This document shows positions 14,743-23,689 of a stretch of 31,537 nucleotides of DNA, one piece after another (the stretch's first letter is position 1; each line of letters starts with the position of its first letter). The stretch is from an uncultured Chitinophagaceae bacterium (GTDB taxonomy: Bacteria > Bacteroidota > Bacteroidia > Chitinophagales > Chitinophagaceae). A model generated the notes under the pieces. That model ran no database searches and had not been told where the DNA came from. It was given only the letters and a program-made list of their open reading frames with translations. The stretch is taken from positions 1-31,537 of the forward strand of contig CALCEA010000169.1 in NCBI GenBank assembly GCA_937900675.1, written 5' to 3'. A program made the position numbers and the translations under genes.

Positions 14743-17082
14743 ATGCAACAAGCGTATTTAGATGGTTTAAATGAAAGGCAAAAAGAAGCAGTGCTTCATA
14801 TTAAGGGTCCTCTGATGATTATTGCCGGTGCGGGTAGCGGAAAAACAAAAGTGTTAACTAGTCGTATTGCTCACTTGATGCATAGTGGGGTAGATTCATT
14901 TAATATTTTGGCTTTGACTTTTACCAATAAGGCTGCCAAAGAAATGAAAGAGCGTGTAGAGAAAATTTTGGGTAATACAGAAGCTAGAAATTTATATATA
15001 GGCACTTTCCATAGTGTATTCGCACGCATATTAAGAGCAGAGGCTGAAAAATTAGGTTATCCTCAAAGCTTTACTATTTATGATACCGATGATTCTAGAT
15101 CGGTGATCAAAGCAGTCATTAATGATATGGGTTTGGATGACAAACATTATAAACCCAATGTGGTTCACAATAGAATCTCAAGTGCTAAGAACGCATTAGT
15201 GGGACCTGCGGAATATGCATTGGATACTTTTATTCAACAAGAAGATGCAAGATCTAATAGACCCGCTATTGGAGATATTTATGCAAGTTATGTTGCGCGT
15301 TGTTTTAAAAACGGCGCGATGGATTTTGATGACTTGTTATTTAAAATGCATGAGTTACTTAGAGATTTTCCTGAAGTCCTACACAAGTACCAACATAAGT
15401 TTAAATATTTATTAATTGACGAGTATCAGGATACCAATCCGGTACAATATCAAATTGCTAAGTTATTAGCAGCAGTACACGAAAATATTTGTGTAGTGGG
15501 TGACGATGCACAAAGTATTTATAGTTTCCGTGGAGCTACTATTGAAAATATTTTACAGTTTCAAAAAGACTATGATGATGTGAAGCTGGTAAAGCTTGAA
15601 CAAAATTATAGAAGTAGTGCTTCTATTTTAGAAGTTGCCAATTATGTTATCAAAAATAACAAGGGTCAGATTCCAAAAGAACTATGGACAGAAAATGAAG
15701 CAGGTGAGCAAATCAAGTTAGTGCGCACTATGACAGATAATGATGAAGGTAGATTTGTAGCAGATGCCATTCAAGAAAATAAATTGAGAAACCATTTTGT
15801 CAATAATGATTTTGCCATCTTATACAGAACCAATGCACAATCAAGATCTTTCGAGGAAAGTTTAAGAAGAGCGGGTATTGCTTATAAGATCTATGGTGGG
15901 CTTAGCTTCTATCAAAGAAAGGAAGTAAAAGATTTTATTGCTTACTTAAGAGTTATTGCGAATACTAAAGATGAAGAAGGATTAAAAAGAATTATTAATT
16001 ATCCTGTAAGAGGTATTGGTAAGACCACTGTTGAGAAATGTTTAGTATTGGCTAATGAGCATAATATTACTTTTTTTGAAGTATTAGAAAAAGCTAAGGG
16101 TTTTGGATTTAAAGCGGGTACCCTAAACTCTATTGAAGAGTTTGTGACCATGATTAAATATTTTCAAAATCAATTAACCAAAAATAATGCTTACGATGTT
16201 GCCGTTCAGGTAGGCAAGCATACCAATATTATCAAAGAATTATTCAACGATAAATCTACCGAAGGTTTAGCGCGCTATGAAAACGTTCAGGAATTATTAA
16301 ACTCTATTAAGGAGTGGACCGAAAGTCCAAGCAATGAAGACGGAGAGCAAGGAGATAAAAGCTTGGGCGCTTACTTACAACAAATCACTTTAATCACTGA
16401 TGCAGATAATGATAAAGAAGATAGTGATGCGGTTAAATTAATGACAGTGCACGCTGCTAAAGGTTTGGAATTCGCCTGTGTCTTTGTGGTTGGATTAGAA
16501 GAAACTTTATTCCCTAGTGGAATGAGTATTAATACAAGAGAGGAATTAGAAGAAGAGAGAAGATTGTTTTATGTAGCAGTAACTCGTGCTAAAAAACATT
16601 TATGGTTAAGCTATGCGAATTCTAGATATCGTTTTGGACAATTGGTACAAAACGAACCTAGTAGATTCATCGAAGAAATGCCTGAAGAAAAATTAGATAA
16701 GTCTTCTGCAGGTGGTGGTGCCAGAAACCAAAGTACTACTGCTGGATGGGGCAGTGCATATGATCGTATGCACGCTGGTAGAAAAACTAACAGCAGCAGC
16801 AATGCTGGTTCAAGCAGTGTTGGTTCAAGCAAACCAAGCTATCTACCAGTGAATCCGCCTAATACAGTGAATAAGAATCATATTCCTTCTGCCAACTTTG
16901 TAGCCGCCGACCCGTCTAAGTTAAGCGTGGGCATGAGGGTAGAGCATCAAAAATTTGGATTTGGATTAATTAAGGAAATTGAGGGCTCGGCCCATAATCC
17001 TATTGCGATGATCTTATTTGACAATAATGGAGAGAAAAAGATCATGCTGAACTACGCCAAGCTTTCGATATCGGAAAATTAA
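14743..17082 (+). CDS. uvrD: UvrD/PcrA-type ATP-dependent DNA helicase (SF1A)
   Basis: A 779-residue 3'-5' helicase for nucleotide excision and mismatch repair. The Q motif LNERQ is at 9-13 and Walker A AGAGSGKT at 28-35. Motif Ia is ALTFTNKAAKEMKERV, motif II LLIDEYQDTN, motif III VVGDDAQSIYSFRGA, motif IV QNYRSS, motif V MTVHAAKGLEF and motif VI VAVTRAKK. A Ser/Gly/Asn-rich linker (about 680-725) leads to a C-terminal Tudor-like segment (VGMRVEHQKFGFGLIKEIEG), as in PcrA, where it contacts RNA polymerase. uvrD or pcrA are equally good names. The ATG is 29 nt after the terminator of the preceding gene. Confidence 0.95.
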   Translation: MQQAYLDGLNERQKEAVLHIKGPLMIIAGAGSGKTKVLTSRIAHLMHSGVDSFNILALTFTNKAAKEMKERVEKILGNTEARNLYIGTFHSVFARILRAEAEKLGYPQSFTIYDTDDSRSVIKAVINDMGLDDKHYKPNVVHNRISSAKNALVGPAEYALDTFIQQEDARSNRPAIGDIYASYVARCFKNGAMDFDDLLFKMHELLRDFPEVLHKYQHKFKYLLIDEYQDTNPVQYQIAKLLAAVHENICVVGDDAQSIYSFRGATIENILQFQKDYDDVKLVKLEQNYRSSASILEVANYVIKNNKGQIPKELWTENEAGEQIKLVRTMTDNDEGRFVADAIQENKLRNHFVNNDFAILYRTNAQSRSFEESLRRAGIAYKIYGGLSFYQRKEVKDFIAYLRVIANTKDEEGLKRIINYPVRGIGKTTVEKCLVLANEHNITFFEVLEKAKGFGFKAGTLNSIEEFVTMIKYFQNQLTKNNAYDVAVQVGKHTNIIKELFNDKSTEGLARYENVQELLNSIKEWTESPSNEDGEQGDKSLGAYLQQITLITDADNDKEDSDAVKLMTVHAAKGLEFACVFVVGLEETLFPSGMSINTREELEEERRLFYVAVTRAKKHLWLSYANSRYRFGQLVQNEPSRFIEEMPEEKLDKSSAGGGARNQSTTAGWGSAYDRMHAGRKTNSSSNAGSSSVGSSKPSYLPVNPPNTVNKNHIPSANFVAADPSKLSVGMRVEHQKFGFGLIKEIEGSAHNPIAMILFDNNGEKKIMLNYAKLSISEN

Positions 17083-17126
17083 GGATATGCTAGCCTTGGA
17101 AAGGGTCCCTTCCGGTTCAATTTGAT

Positions 17127-17134
17127 TATTTTTG
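17127..17134 (+). promoter_or_regulatory. -7 promoter element of the Nfu gene (TATTTTTG)
   Basis: Exact TAnnTTTG match. It lies inside the extension that would be translated from the TTG at 17122, which argues for the ATG at 17164 with a leader of about 26 nt. Confidence 0.5.
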
Positions 17135-17163
17135 TATTCGAATCGATTTTAAACGAATTTATT

Positions 17164-17763
17164 ATGATTACTACAGGAAATACTATTGTGAGCATTTATA
17201 CAGAAATGACACCCAACCCAGAAACAATGAAATTTGTTGCTAACAAATTATTGTATCCTGGAAAAAGTATTGACATAGCAGAAGAAGCACATGCGATCGC
17301 TTCTCCTTTAGCCAAAGAATTATTTAGTTTCCCTTTTATTAAAAGTGTTTTTATTGCTAGCAATTTTATCACTTTAACAAAGAGCGCAGATACAGAAGAT
17401 TGGCAGGATGTGATTCCTACGATCAAAACCTTCTTGAAAGATTATTTAGAAGCGGGTGGTGTGGTAGTGAATGAAGAAGAAGTGGCTAAGTTTAAGCAAG
17501 AAGCAACCAACACTGTGCACGCAGATGATGATGATATTGTAAAGCGTGTGAAAGAATTATTAGAAAACTATGTAAAGCCAGCTGTTGAAATGGATGGCGG
17601 TGCAATTCAATTTAAAAGTTATAATGACGGAGTGGTAAACCTAATGTTACAAGGATCTTGTAGCGGTTGCCCTTCAAGTATGGTTACTTTAAAAGCGGGT
17701 ATTGAAGGCATGATGAAACGCATGATCCCAGAAGTAAAAGAGGTAGTAGCCGTTGCTGAGTAG
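17164..17763 (+). CDS. nfuA: NifU-like/Nfu iron-sulfur cluster scaffold protein
   Basis: Carries and delivers [4Fe-4S] clusters in the cytoplasm. From the ATG at 17164 it has 199 residues. The N-terminal Nfu_N domain (about 8-95) contains IYTEMTPNPETMKF, and the C-terminal NifU domain (about 120-195) contains the CSGC motif (Cys166, Cys169) in GSCSGCPSS, preceded by VEMDGGAIQF. This is the mitochondrial-Nfu1-like domain order. It differs from E. coli NfuA, whose front half is a degenerate A-type domain, so the symbol is approximate. A frame open from TTG 17122 would add 14 residues but includes the promoter box. It is transcribed alone, with hairpins downstream. Confidence 0.9.
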   Translation: MITTGNTIVSIYTEMTPNPETMKFVANKLLYPGKSIDIAEEAHAIASPLAKELFSFPFIKSVFIASNFITLTKSADTEDWQDVIPTIKTFLKDYLEAGGVVVNEEEVAKFKQEATNTVHADDDDIVKRVKELLENYVKPAVEMDGGAIQFKSYNDGVVNLMLQGSCSGCPSSMVTLKAGIEGMMKRMIPEVKEVVAVAE

Positions 17764-17765
17764 TA

Positions 17766-17803
17766 ATTTTCAAGACCTTATATCAAATTAAGGTCTTGAA
17801 AAT
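17766..17803 (+). repeat. Long AT-rich hairpin after the Nfu gene
   Basis: A perfect 15-bp inverted repeat (ATTTTCAAGACCTTA and its complement) with an 8-nt loop, starting 2 nt after the stop codon. It lacks a downstream U-run, so it may protect the 3' end or act with the following structures rather than terminate by itself. Confidence 0.6.
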
Positions 17804-17821
17804 ATACTATCTAATGATTTT

Positions 17822-17848
17822 GTTCAAAAAATTAAAAATTTTTCGAAC
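17822..17848 (+). repeat. Imperfect AT-rich hairpin
   Basis: GTTC and GAAC pair around an A5TT/AATTTTT stem with one mismatch and a 3-nt loop. It is followed by the pyrimidine-rich TTCTTTTCTTTTTT, so it could be a weak terminator for the Nfu gene. Confidence 0.35.
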
Positions 17849-17890
17849 TTCTTTTCTTTTTTATAAAAATGTATAATGGGTTAGAGATAC

Positions 17891-17925
17891 AAAAAGGCCT
17901 CGCAGTTGCGAGGCCTTTTCTTTTT
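17891..17925. terminator. Bidirectional intrinsic terminator, Nfu gene/efflux operon
   Basis: A 12-bp stem AAAAGGCCTCGC/GCGAGGCCTTTT with the tetraloop AGTT. The right side continues TTTTCTTTTT and the left side, on the other strand, gives TTTTT. It lies 11 nt beyond the stop of the efflux outer-membrane gene and serves both converging units. Confidence 0.92.
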
Positions 17926-17936
17926 AACTAACTTAT

Positions 17937-19364
17937 TTATTGCCAGCCTCCACCCAATGATTTATAAAGGTTGGTAATACTATTGTATTGTTGTTTTTTG
18001 ATTTCTACTAATTCTAATTTAGCAGCAATAGCATCTTTCTGTGCTGTCAATACTTCCAAATAGTTTGCTTTCGCGTATTTAAATAATTCACTAGATAAAC
18101 TAATAGCGCTTGTCAATGCTTCTACTTCTTTTGTTTTTGTTTGAAAAGAAGATTGTAAATTTTTAACATTAGCCACCTGATTGGTCACTTCTACAAATCC
18201 ATTTAAAATGGTTTTTTGATATTCATATACTGCCTCTATTTGTAAAGCATTCGCAGTTGCAAACTGTGCCTTAATAGCAGACTTATTAATTAAGGGACCA
18301 GCTACATCAGATAATAAAGAATACATGATAGATTCTGGTGATCTAAACAAATACTTTGATTTAAAAGCGTTTAATCCCAACGAGCCACCCATATTTACAC
18401 TTGGATAAAATTCAGCTTGGGCAGATTTTAGATCAAAATTAGCGGCCAACAAATTATACTCTGCTTGTTGTATATCTGGTCTATTCTTTAATAACTGTGA
18501 TGGAATACCTACTTCTAGTGAGTTGGGTAAAGCTTGTGTAAAACCTTCACTCACTTCAATTTTTTGAGGGAATCTTCCTAGTAGCAAATTCATTTTGTTT
18601 TCAGTCTCTGTAATATTTTGCAATAAATTAAAAGAAAGGTTTTGTGCATTGTACACCATTGCCTCAAATTGCTTTACTGCTAATTCAGAAACCACCGAAG
18701 CTTCTTTTTGAATTTTAACAACTTCTAATTCTTTTTGCTGTAATGCAATAGACTCATTAATGATATTTAATTGAGCATGAAGACTCACTAATTCATAATA
18801 AGTATTCGCTACTTCTGCAATAAGATTAGTAGTTACCCACTTTCTGCCTTCAACCGTACTCAAATAATTATTGAATGCAGCTTTTTTGGCGTTTCTTAAT
18901 TTTCCCCAAATATCTGCTTCCCAACCAGCCTGAAAACCCAGTCTTAAATCTGTTAAGTTTTCGGGGACCAATTGACCAGGAGTTATGTCAGCACTTCCAT
19001 CTCCAGCGCCTTGTGAAGTATACTTTCCTACTTTTTCAATACCTGCTCCAATTCCTGCTGTTACAGAAGGAAATAATTTACCATTTGCAAACCTAATCTT
19101 GCTTTTAGCAATTTCAATTTCTTGAATAGTAGTTAATACATCCAAATTGTTCTTTAAAGCAGTATCAATTAAAGCGGTCAACTTATTGTCATTGAAAAAA
19201 CTAGACCAAGCCATTTTTGCTACATTGGCTGAATCGATTGATCCAGTATAGGTAGTAGGAATGGGCGTATCTTTTGTTTGCTCAATTGCTTTAGGCGCTG
19301 CACAACTAATGATAAAGCAGCTACTAATGATACATCCAATAGCAATGATTTTATTTTTATTCAT
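17937..19364 (-). CDS. RND efflux outer-membrane lipoprotein (TolC/OprM family)
   Basis: Outer-membrane exit duct of a tripartite efflux pump, 475 residues from the ATG at 19364. The signal peptide ends in FIISC, so the protein is probably lipidated at that Cys, as in OprM/NodT-type factors. Two OEP repeats are visible (about 60-250 and 270-470), with the repeated signatures LLKNRPDIQQAEYNLLAANFDLKSAQAEFYPSV in shortened form and long helices rich in Ala, Glu and Lys. The frame is open to a TTG at 19370. The ATG overlaps the end of the RND gene by 8 nt, consistent with coupling. Last gene of the MFP-RND-OMF operon, followed by a strong terminator. Confidence 0.92.
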   Translation of the reverse strand: MNKNKIIAIGCIISSCFIISCAAPKAIEQTKDTPIPTTYTGSIDSANVAKMAWSSFFNDNKLTALIDTALKNNLDVLTTIQEIEIAKSKIRFANGKLFPSVTAGIGAGIEKVGKYTSQGAGDGSADITPGQLVPENLTDLRLGFQAGWEADIWGKLRNAKKAAFNNYLSTVEGRKWVTTNLIAEVANTYYELVSLHAQLNIINESIALQQKELEVVKIQKEASVVSELAVKQFEAMVYNAQNLSFNLLQNITETENKMNLLLGRFPQKIEVSEGFTQALPNSLEVGIPSQLLKNRPDIQQAEYNLLAANFDLKSAQAEFYPSVNMGGSLGLNAFKSKYLFRSPESIMYSLLSDVAGPLINKSAIKAQFATANALQIEAVYEYQKTILNGFVEVTNQVANVKNLQSSFQTKTKEVEALTSAISLSSELFKYAKANYLEVLTAQKDAIAAKLELVEIKKQQYNSITNLYKSLGGGWQ

Positions 19365-22300
19365 GTTCAATCTTTTTTATGATGTCTTCTATTTCTTCTT
19401 TCACATTATGTTTAGGAACCCTTGCAAATAAGTAGTAAAGACCAGGTACAACAACTACTCCAAATAGGGTACCAAATATCATACCACCTGCCGTAGCCGC
19501 ACCAATGGTTCTGTTTCCAATAGCTCCTGGTCCGGTAGCAAAAACCAATGGAATTAATCCTGCAACAAATGCGAAAGAAGTCATTAAAATGGGTCTTAAT
19601 CTAGCAGCAGCACCGTCAATGGCCGCCTGCATTTTAGTAGCACCTGCTCTTTGTCTTTGAACCGCGAATTCAATAATCAATACAGCATTCTTTCCTAAGA
19701 TTCCAATTAACATCACCATCGCAATCTGTGCATAGATATTGTTTTCAAGACCTAGGGTATTTAATAAAAAGAAAGCTCCAAAAATACCTGTTGGTAATGA
19801 TAAGATAACGGGTAATGGTAAAACAAAACTATCGTACTGTGCTGACAATACTAAATACACAAACACTAAAGAAATAATGAAAATGTATAAAGTTTGATTT
19901 CCCTTGGCAACTTCATCAATAGAGATACCCGCCCAATCAATGCCAAAACCTTTAGGTAATTTTTCTTTAGCAACCTGCTTAATAGCTTCAATGGCTTGTC
20001 CACTGCTATATCCTGGTGCAGGCGAACCACTTAACTCAGATGCATTGTACATATTGTGTCTAGTGATCTCATCCAATCCATATACTTTTTGTAAAGTAAT
20101 GAATGATGCAAAGGGCACCATTTCGTCTCTGTCGTTTTTTACATATAACTTTAAAATGTCTTCTGGTTTCGCTCTATACTGTGGTAATGCTTGTACCATT
20201 ACTTTATATTGACGATCAAACTTGATAAAGTTGGTTGAATAATAACTACCAATTAATGTAGACAGAGTATTCATTGCATTATCAATTGTTACACCTTTTT
20301 GTTGTGCCTTCTCATTATCTACATTCAAAATATACTGAGGAAAACTTGCATTGTAAAAACCAAACACCGAACTTAATTCTGGACGCTTATTTAGGTCTTC
20401 CACAAATTGCTTGTTCACCGTTTCCATTTTTTTATAATCACCACTACCAGCCTTGTCTAATAATCTTAACTCAAAACCGCCGGCGGCACCATAACCTGGA
20501 ACTGCTGGTGGTGGGAAATATTCAATATTAGCACCTTTGATATTTTTTGTTTTTTCTTCTAATTCAATCATGATCTGCGTCAAAGAATGCTTTCGATCGC
20601 TCCAGTCTTTTAGGTTAATCAAAGCAGTTCCGGAATTCGCACCAGTACCTTCTGTCAAGATTTCAAAACCTGCAGTGGTGGATACAGAGGCAATATCATC
20701 GATCTTTGCTGCTTCTTTTTGTATCTGTGAAAGAACTGCATCCGTTCTTTCCAATGTAGAGCCTGGAGGAGTGGAGATTAAACAATAAAACACACCTTGA
20801 TCTTCATTAGGTATAAAGCCTGTCGGAACAACATTACTCATTCCCCAGGTTCCAAAACAAAAGGCAATTAAAATTCCAAATGTGATCAGCTTTCTATTTA
20901 ATATGTGTTCAATTAAATTCTTGTATTTACCTTGTAAGTTTTTGAACCAATTATTAAATGTTTTAATAAATCGATTAATAGGTGTTGGCTTCTTCTCTAC
21001 ACCATGTGTATTTTTTAATAACATAGCACATAATGCAGGCGTAAAAGTTAAGGCAACAATACCCGATAAAATAATTGAAGTGGCCATGGTAACAGAGAAC
21101 TGTTTATAGAAGATACCCACTGGACCACTCATAAAAGATGCTGGAATAAATACAGCAGCCATTACCAAAGTGATGGCAATAATAGCACCGCTAATTTCAC
21201 TCATGGCTAAGATGGTAGCAGCTTTGGGAGATAAATCAAATTCTTCCATTTTTGCGTGCACGGCTTCCACCACCACAATGGCGTCATCCACTACAATACC
21301 AATAGCCAATACCAAGGCGAATAAAGTAATTAGATTTAATGTGATTCCAAAGAATTGCATAAATAAAAATGTACCAATCAAAGAAATAGGTACTGCAATG
21401 GCTGGAATTAATGTTGATCTAAAATCACCCAAGAATAAGAATACTACAAAAGCCACTAAAATAAAAGCTTCTATTAAAGTATGAATTACTTTTTCAATTG
21501 AAGCATCTAAGAATTTAGATACATCATAACTTAATTCATAATCCATTCCTTTGGGGAAAGAAGTTTCTTTGATCTCAGCAAGCTTTGCTTTAATATTTTT
21601 AATCACTTCACTTGCATTACTACCATAAGACTGTTTGATCATAATAGCTGCGGAAGGCTTCCCGTTCATTTTTGAATACAAGTCATAATAAGAACTTCCA
21701 AACTCTACATCGGCCACATCTTTTAGTTTGAGCATCTGACCGTCGGAACTGGATCTTATGATTATATTTTCATAGCCCTCTTTTGTATTGTATCTACCTG
21801 GATATTTTAATACATATTGGAAGGTTTGGGCTTGTTTTCCAGAACTCTCTCCTGTTTTACCAGGTGCAGCTTCTAGATTTTGCTCGTCTATCGATTTCAA
21901 TACTTCATCAGCAGAAACATTATAAGCCAACATTCTATCAGGCTTTAACCATACCCTCATGGCATATTCTCTGTTTCCTAAAATATCGGCAAAACCAACA
22001 CCGTCGATTTTTTTAATCTCTGTAATTAAATTGATATCTGCATAATTGTATAAAAAATTTACATCCAGATTGGTATCCTTACTTGTTAAGTTCACATACA
22101 TTAACATGTTGGATTCTTCTCTAGAAATTTTAATACCCTCTTTCACTACCTGTGGTGGAAGCTTATTGTTTACTGCAGCAACCCTGTTTTGCACATTAAC
22201 AGATGCTATATTTGGATCGGTTCCCAATTTGAATACCACGGTTATTAAACAGGTTCCATCATTACCGGCGTCAGAGGCAATATATTTTACACCAGGCACT

Positions 22301-22512
22301 CCGTTCAAGGCTCTTTCAAGTGGTATCACCACCGCTTTAATCATCAATTCTGCATTAGCACCAGGATACTCTGCAACAATATTTACTTTTGGGGGAGAGA
22401 TGGATGGAAATTGCGTAACAGGTAATTGTATTAAAGACAATACTCCCAATAATACAATCACTAATGATATAACTATTGAAAATACTGGTCTACTTATCAG
22501 TTTCTTAATCAT
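19357..22512 (-). CDS. RND multidrug efflux transporter, HAE1 (AcrB) family
   Basis: Proton-driven inner-membrane pump of 1051 residues, the normal length for AcrB-type transporters. TM1 begins at residue 11, with the PVTQFPSISPPKV periplasmic entry after it. The proton-relay pair Asp409-Asp410 lies in AIGIVVDDAIVVVEAV of TM4, and its Lys partner in GKNAVLIIE of TM10. The sequence resembles AcrB (HAE1, drugs and amphiphiles) rather than metal-transporting CzcA, because the heavy-metal DxE pattern in TM4 is absent. The substrate cannot be read from sequence. It starts 8 nt after the adaptor gene and overlaps the outer-membrane gene. Confidence 0.95.
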   Translation of the reverse strand: MIKKLISRPVFSIVISLVIVLLGVLSLIQLPVTQFPSISPPKVNIVAEYPGANAELMIKAVVIPLERALNGVPGVKYIASDAGNDGTCLITVVFKLGTDPNIASVNVQNRVAAVNNKLPPQVVKEGIKISREESNMLMYVNLTSKDTNLDVNFLYNYADINLITEIKKIDGVGFADILGNREYAMRVWLKPDRMLAYNVSADEVLKSIDEQNLEAAPGKTGESSGKQAQTFQYVLKYPGRYNTKEGYENIIIRSSSDGQMLKLKDVADVEFGSSYYDLYSKMNGKPSAAIMIKQSYGSNASEVIKNIKAKLAEIKETSFPKGMDYELSYDVSKFLDASIEKVIHTLIEAFILVAFVVFLFLGDFRSTLIPAIAVPISLIGTFLFMQFFGITLNLITLFALVLAIGIVVDDAIVVVEAVHAKMEEFDLSPKAATILAMSEISGAIIAITLVMAAVFIPASFMSGPVGIFYKQFSVTMATSIILSGIVALTFTPALCAMLLKNTHGVEKKPTPINRFIKTFNNWFKNLQGKYKNLIEHILNRKLITFGILIAFCFGTWGMSNVVPTGFIPNEDQGVFYCLISTPPGSTLERTDAVLSQIQKEAAKIDDIASVSTTAGFEILTEGTGANSGTALINLKDWSDRKHSLTQIMIELEEKTKNIKGANIEYFPPPAVPGYGAAGGFELRLLDKAGSGDYKKMETVNKQFVEDLNKRPELSSVFGFYNASFPQYILNVDNEKAQQKGVTIDNAMNTLSTLIGSYYSTNFIKFDRQYKVMVQALPQYRAKPEDILKLYVKNDRDEMVPFASFITLQKVYGLDEITRHNMYNASELSGSPAPGYSSGQAIEAIKQVAKEKLPKGFGIDWAGISIDEVAKGNQTLYIFIISLVFVYLVLSAQYDSFVLPLPVILSLPTGIFGAFFLLNTLGLENNIYAQIAMVMLIGILGKNAVLIIEFAVQRQRAGATKMQAAIDGAAARLRPILMTSFAFVAGLIPLVFATGPGAIGNRTIGAATAGGMIFGTLFGVVVVPGLYYLFARVPKHNVKEEIEDIIKKIEHE

Positions 22513-22520
22513 GTTCTTTC

Positions 22521-23585
22521 TTATTTAATAGACAAAGCTTCCTTTGCAGAAATAGTTGTAATATTTATTTTTTCATCTTCTTTAGCACTTTGCACTCCCT
22601 CATAAATGATTTTATCTGTTGGTGCTAAACCTGAATCAATTATATAAATATTGGGAAGCTTTTGCTTAATCGTTACTAATCTTGATTTAACTACATTATT
22701 TTGATCTACTACATATACATACGTTTTGTCTTGCAATTCGTAAGTAGATTTTTGAGGAATAATAATTGCATTATTTAAACTTAATTTTAGTTGAACTCTT
22801 CCTGTTTCTCCATGTTTTAATAAAAATGTAGGATTGGGGAATTTTGCTCTAAAAGAAATGGTCCCCGTGTTTTTATCAAATTCACTTTCGATGGTCTCAA
22901 TAGTTCCCTTGTATTTATGTGCTTGTCCGTTGGCCAATAAAAGGGTAGCTAAATTTTTCTTATTATTATCTTTTGAAGCATAATCTAAGTACTCTAATTC
23001 TGATACATTAAAATAAGCATAGACATCTTTATTATTTGAAAGGGTTGTCAATAAAGTTCCCTCGTCTATCAAACTTCCTGCTTTAAATTTCAATCTATCT
23101 ACAATACCATCATAAGGCGCTCTAATCTTTGTATAAGTTACATACATTTCTGCCAATGCTTCTTCTGCTTTAGCGCCATCTAGCTTAGCTAAAGCCATGG
23201 TTAATTCAGATTTAGATACGATATTTTTATCAGCCAATACTTTGGCGTTTTGTGCTTCTACTTCAGCTTTCTTTACTTCTGCTTTAGCTTTTAAAAGTTC
23301 TGCTTCATATTCTCTTGGTCTTATGGTAAATAATAATTGTCCAGCTTTTACTTTTTGACCCTCATCCACATTAATCGTTTCAATAAAGCCTTTTACCTTG
23401 GCCCTGATTTCAACATTCTGCACAGATTGAATTTCTGCTACATATTCTTTAGTAAAGGAAGTGTCTACTAATAAAGGGCTGGTCACGATAAATTTTTCGT
23501 CAGTTTCTTTTTTTTCTTTTTTTGAATGACAAGCGGCTAAACTCATTAAAGCCAGGATTCCAAATAACAATTTTGTTGGTTTCAT
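22521..23585 (-). CDS. RND efflux periplasmic adaptor (membrane fusion protein)
   Basis: Links the RND pump to the outer-membrane channel. From the ATG at 23585 it has 354 residues; an ATG at 23597 would add MLTI. The signal peptide ends LMSLAAC, a good lipobox, followed by a Lys/Glu-rich linker. The biotinyl-lipoyl half motifs are visible as VEIRAKVKGFIETINVDEGQKVKAG in shortened form and IRAPYDGIVDRLKFKAGSLIDEG-type sequence near 156-180, with an alpha-hairpin of Ala, Lys and Glu between them (about 105-150). Beta-barrel and membrane-proximal domains follow. It is the first gene of the pump operon; the 22-bp dyad at 23632-23653 lies 34-46 nt upstream of the start. Confidence 0.92.
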   Translation of the reverse strand: MKPTKLLFGILALMSLAACHSKKEKKETDEKFIVTSPLLVDTSFTKEYVAEIQSVQNVEIRAKVKGFIETINVDEGQKVKAGQLLFTIRPREYEAELLKAKAEVKKAEVEAQNAKVLADKNIVSKSELTMALAKLDGAKAEEALAEMYVTYTKIRAPYDGIVDRLKFKAGSLIDEGTLLTTLSNNKDVYAYFNVSELEYLDYASKDNNKKNLATLLLANGQAHKYKGTIETIESEFDKNTGTISFRAKFPNPTFLLKHGETGRVQLKLSLNNAIIIPQKSTYELQDKTYVYVVDQNNVVKSRLVTIKQKLPNIYIIDSGLAPTDKIIYEGVQSAKEDEKINITTISAKEALSIK

Positions 23586-23631
23586 AATAGTTAACATATG
23601 TATAGAAAATAAATTACACGAGAATGCGTGG

Positions 23632-23653
23632 ATTACTCATTACAATAAGTAAT
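23632..23653. promoter_or_regulatory. Imperfect dyad upstream of the efflux operon, possible operator
   Basis: ATTACT and AGTAAT form the outer arms and ATT/AAT an inner pair, in a 22-bp imperfect palindrome. Its size and position upstream of the adaptor gene fit a site for a dimeric repressor such as TetR or MarR type. No regulator gene is in the window, so this is speculative. Confidence 0.35.
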
Positions 23654-23663
23654 AAACACTTTA

Positions 23664-23678
23664 AGAGGTAAAGCCTCT
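23664..23678 (-). repeat. Small hairpin between the secreted-protein gene and efflux operon
   Basis: AGAGG and CCTCT with a 5-nt loop, 12 nt after the stop of the small gene. No U-run follows it on the transcribed strand, so it is at most a weak terminator or attenuator. Confidence 0.35.
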
Positions 23679-23689
23679 AAAAAATAAAA

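Noticed and set aside
16780..16920. Low-complexity Ser/Gly/Asn-rich stretch near the end of the helicase as an inserted element
   Set aside because: It is an in-frame linker before the C-terminal domain, usual in UvrD/PcrA proteins.
17095..17113. Palindrome-like GGAAAGGGTCCCTTCC after the helicase gene
   Set aside because: The arms would leave almost no loop and no U-run follows, so it is not a convincing terminator.
17136..17158. ATTCG...CGAAT hairpin in the Nfu leader as a possible riboswitch or iron-responsive site
   Set aside because: A 5-bp AT-rich stem is expected by chance and no known regulatory motif is visible.
17122..17163. TTG-initiated 14-residue extension of the Nfu protein
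   Set aside because: The extension contains the TATTTTTG promoter box and the conserved domain begins shortly after the ATG at 17164.
22046..22528. 160-codon plus-strand frame opposite the RND transporter gene
   Set aside because: It is antisense to the highly conserved N-terminal part of the pump. Long open antisense frames are common opposite such genes, and the product shows no recognisable domain.
23664..23678. Hairpin as the terminator separating the small secreted gene from the efflux operon
   Set aside because: The stem is only 5 bp and the T-run lies on the wrong side for the transcribed strand, so I list it only as a small hairpin.
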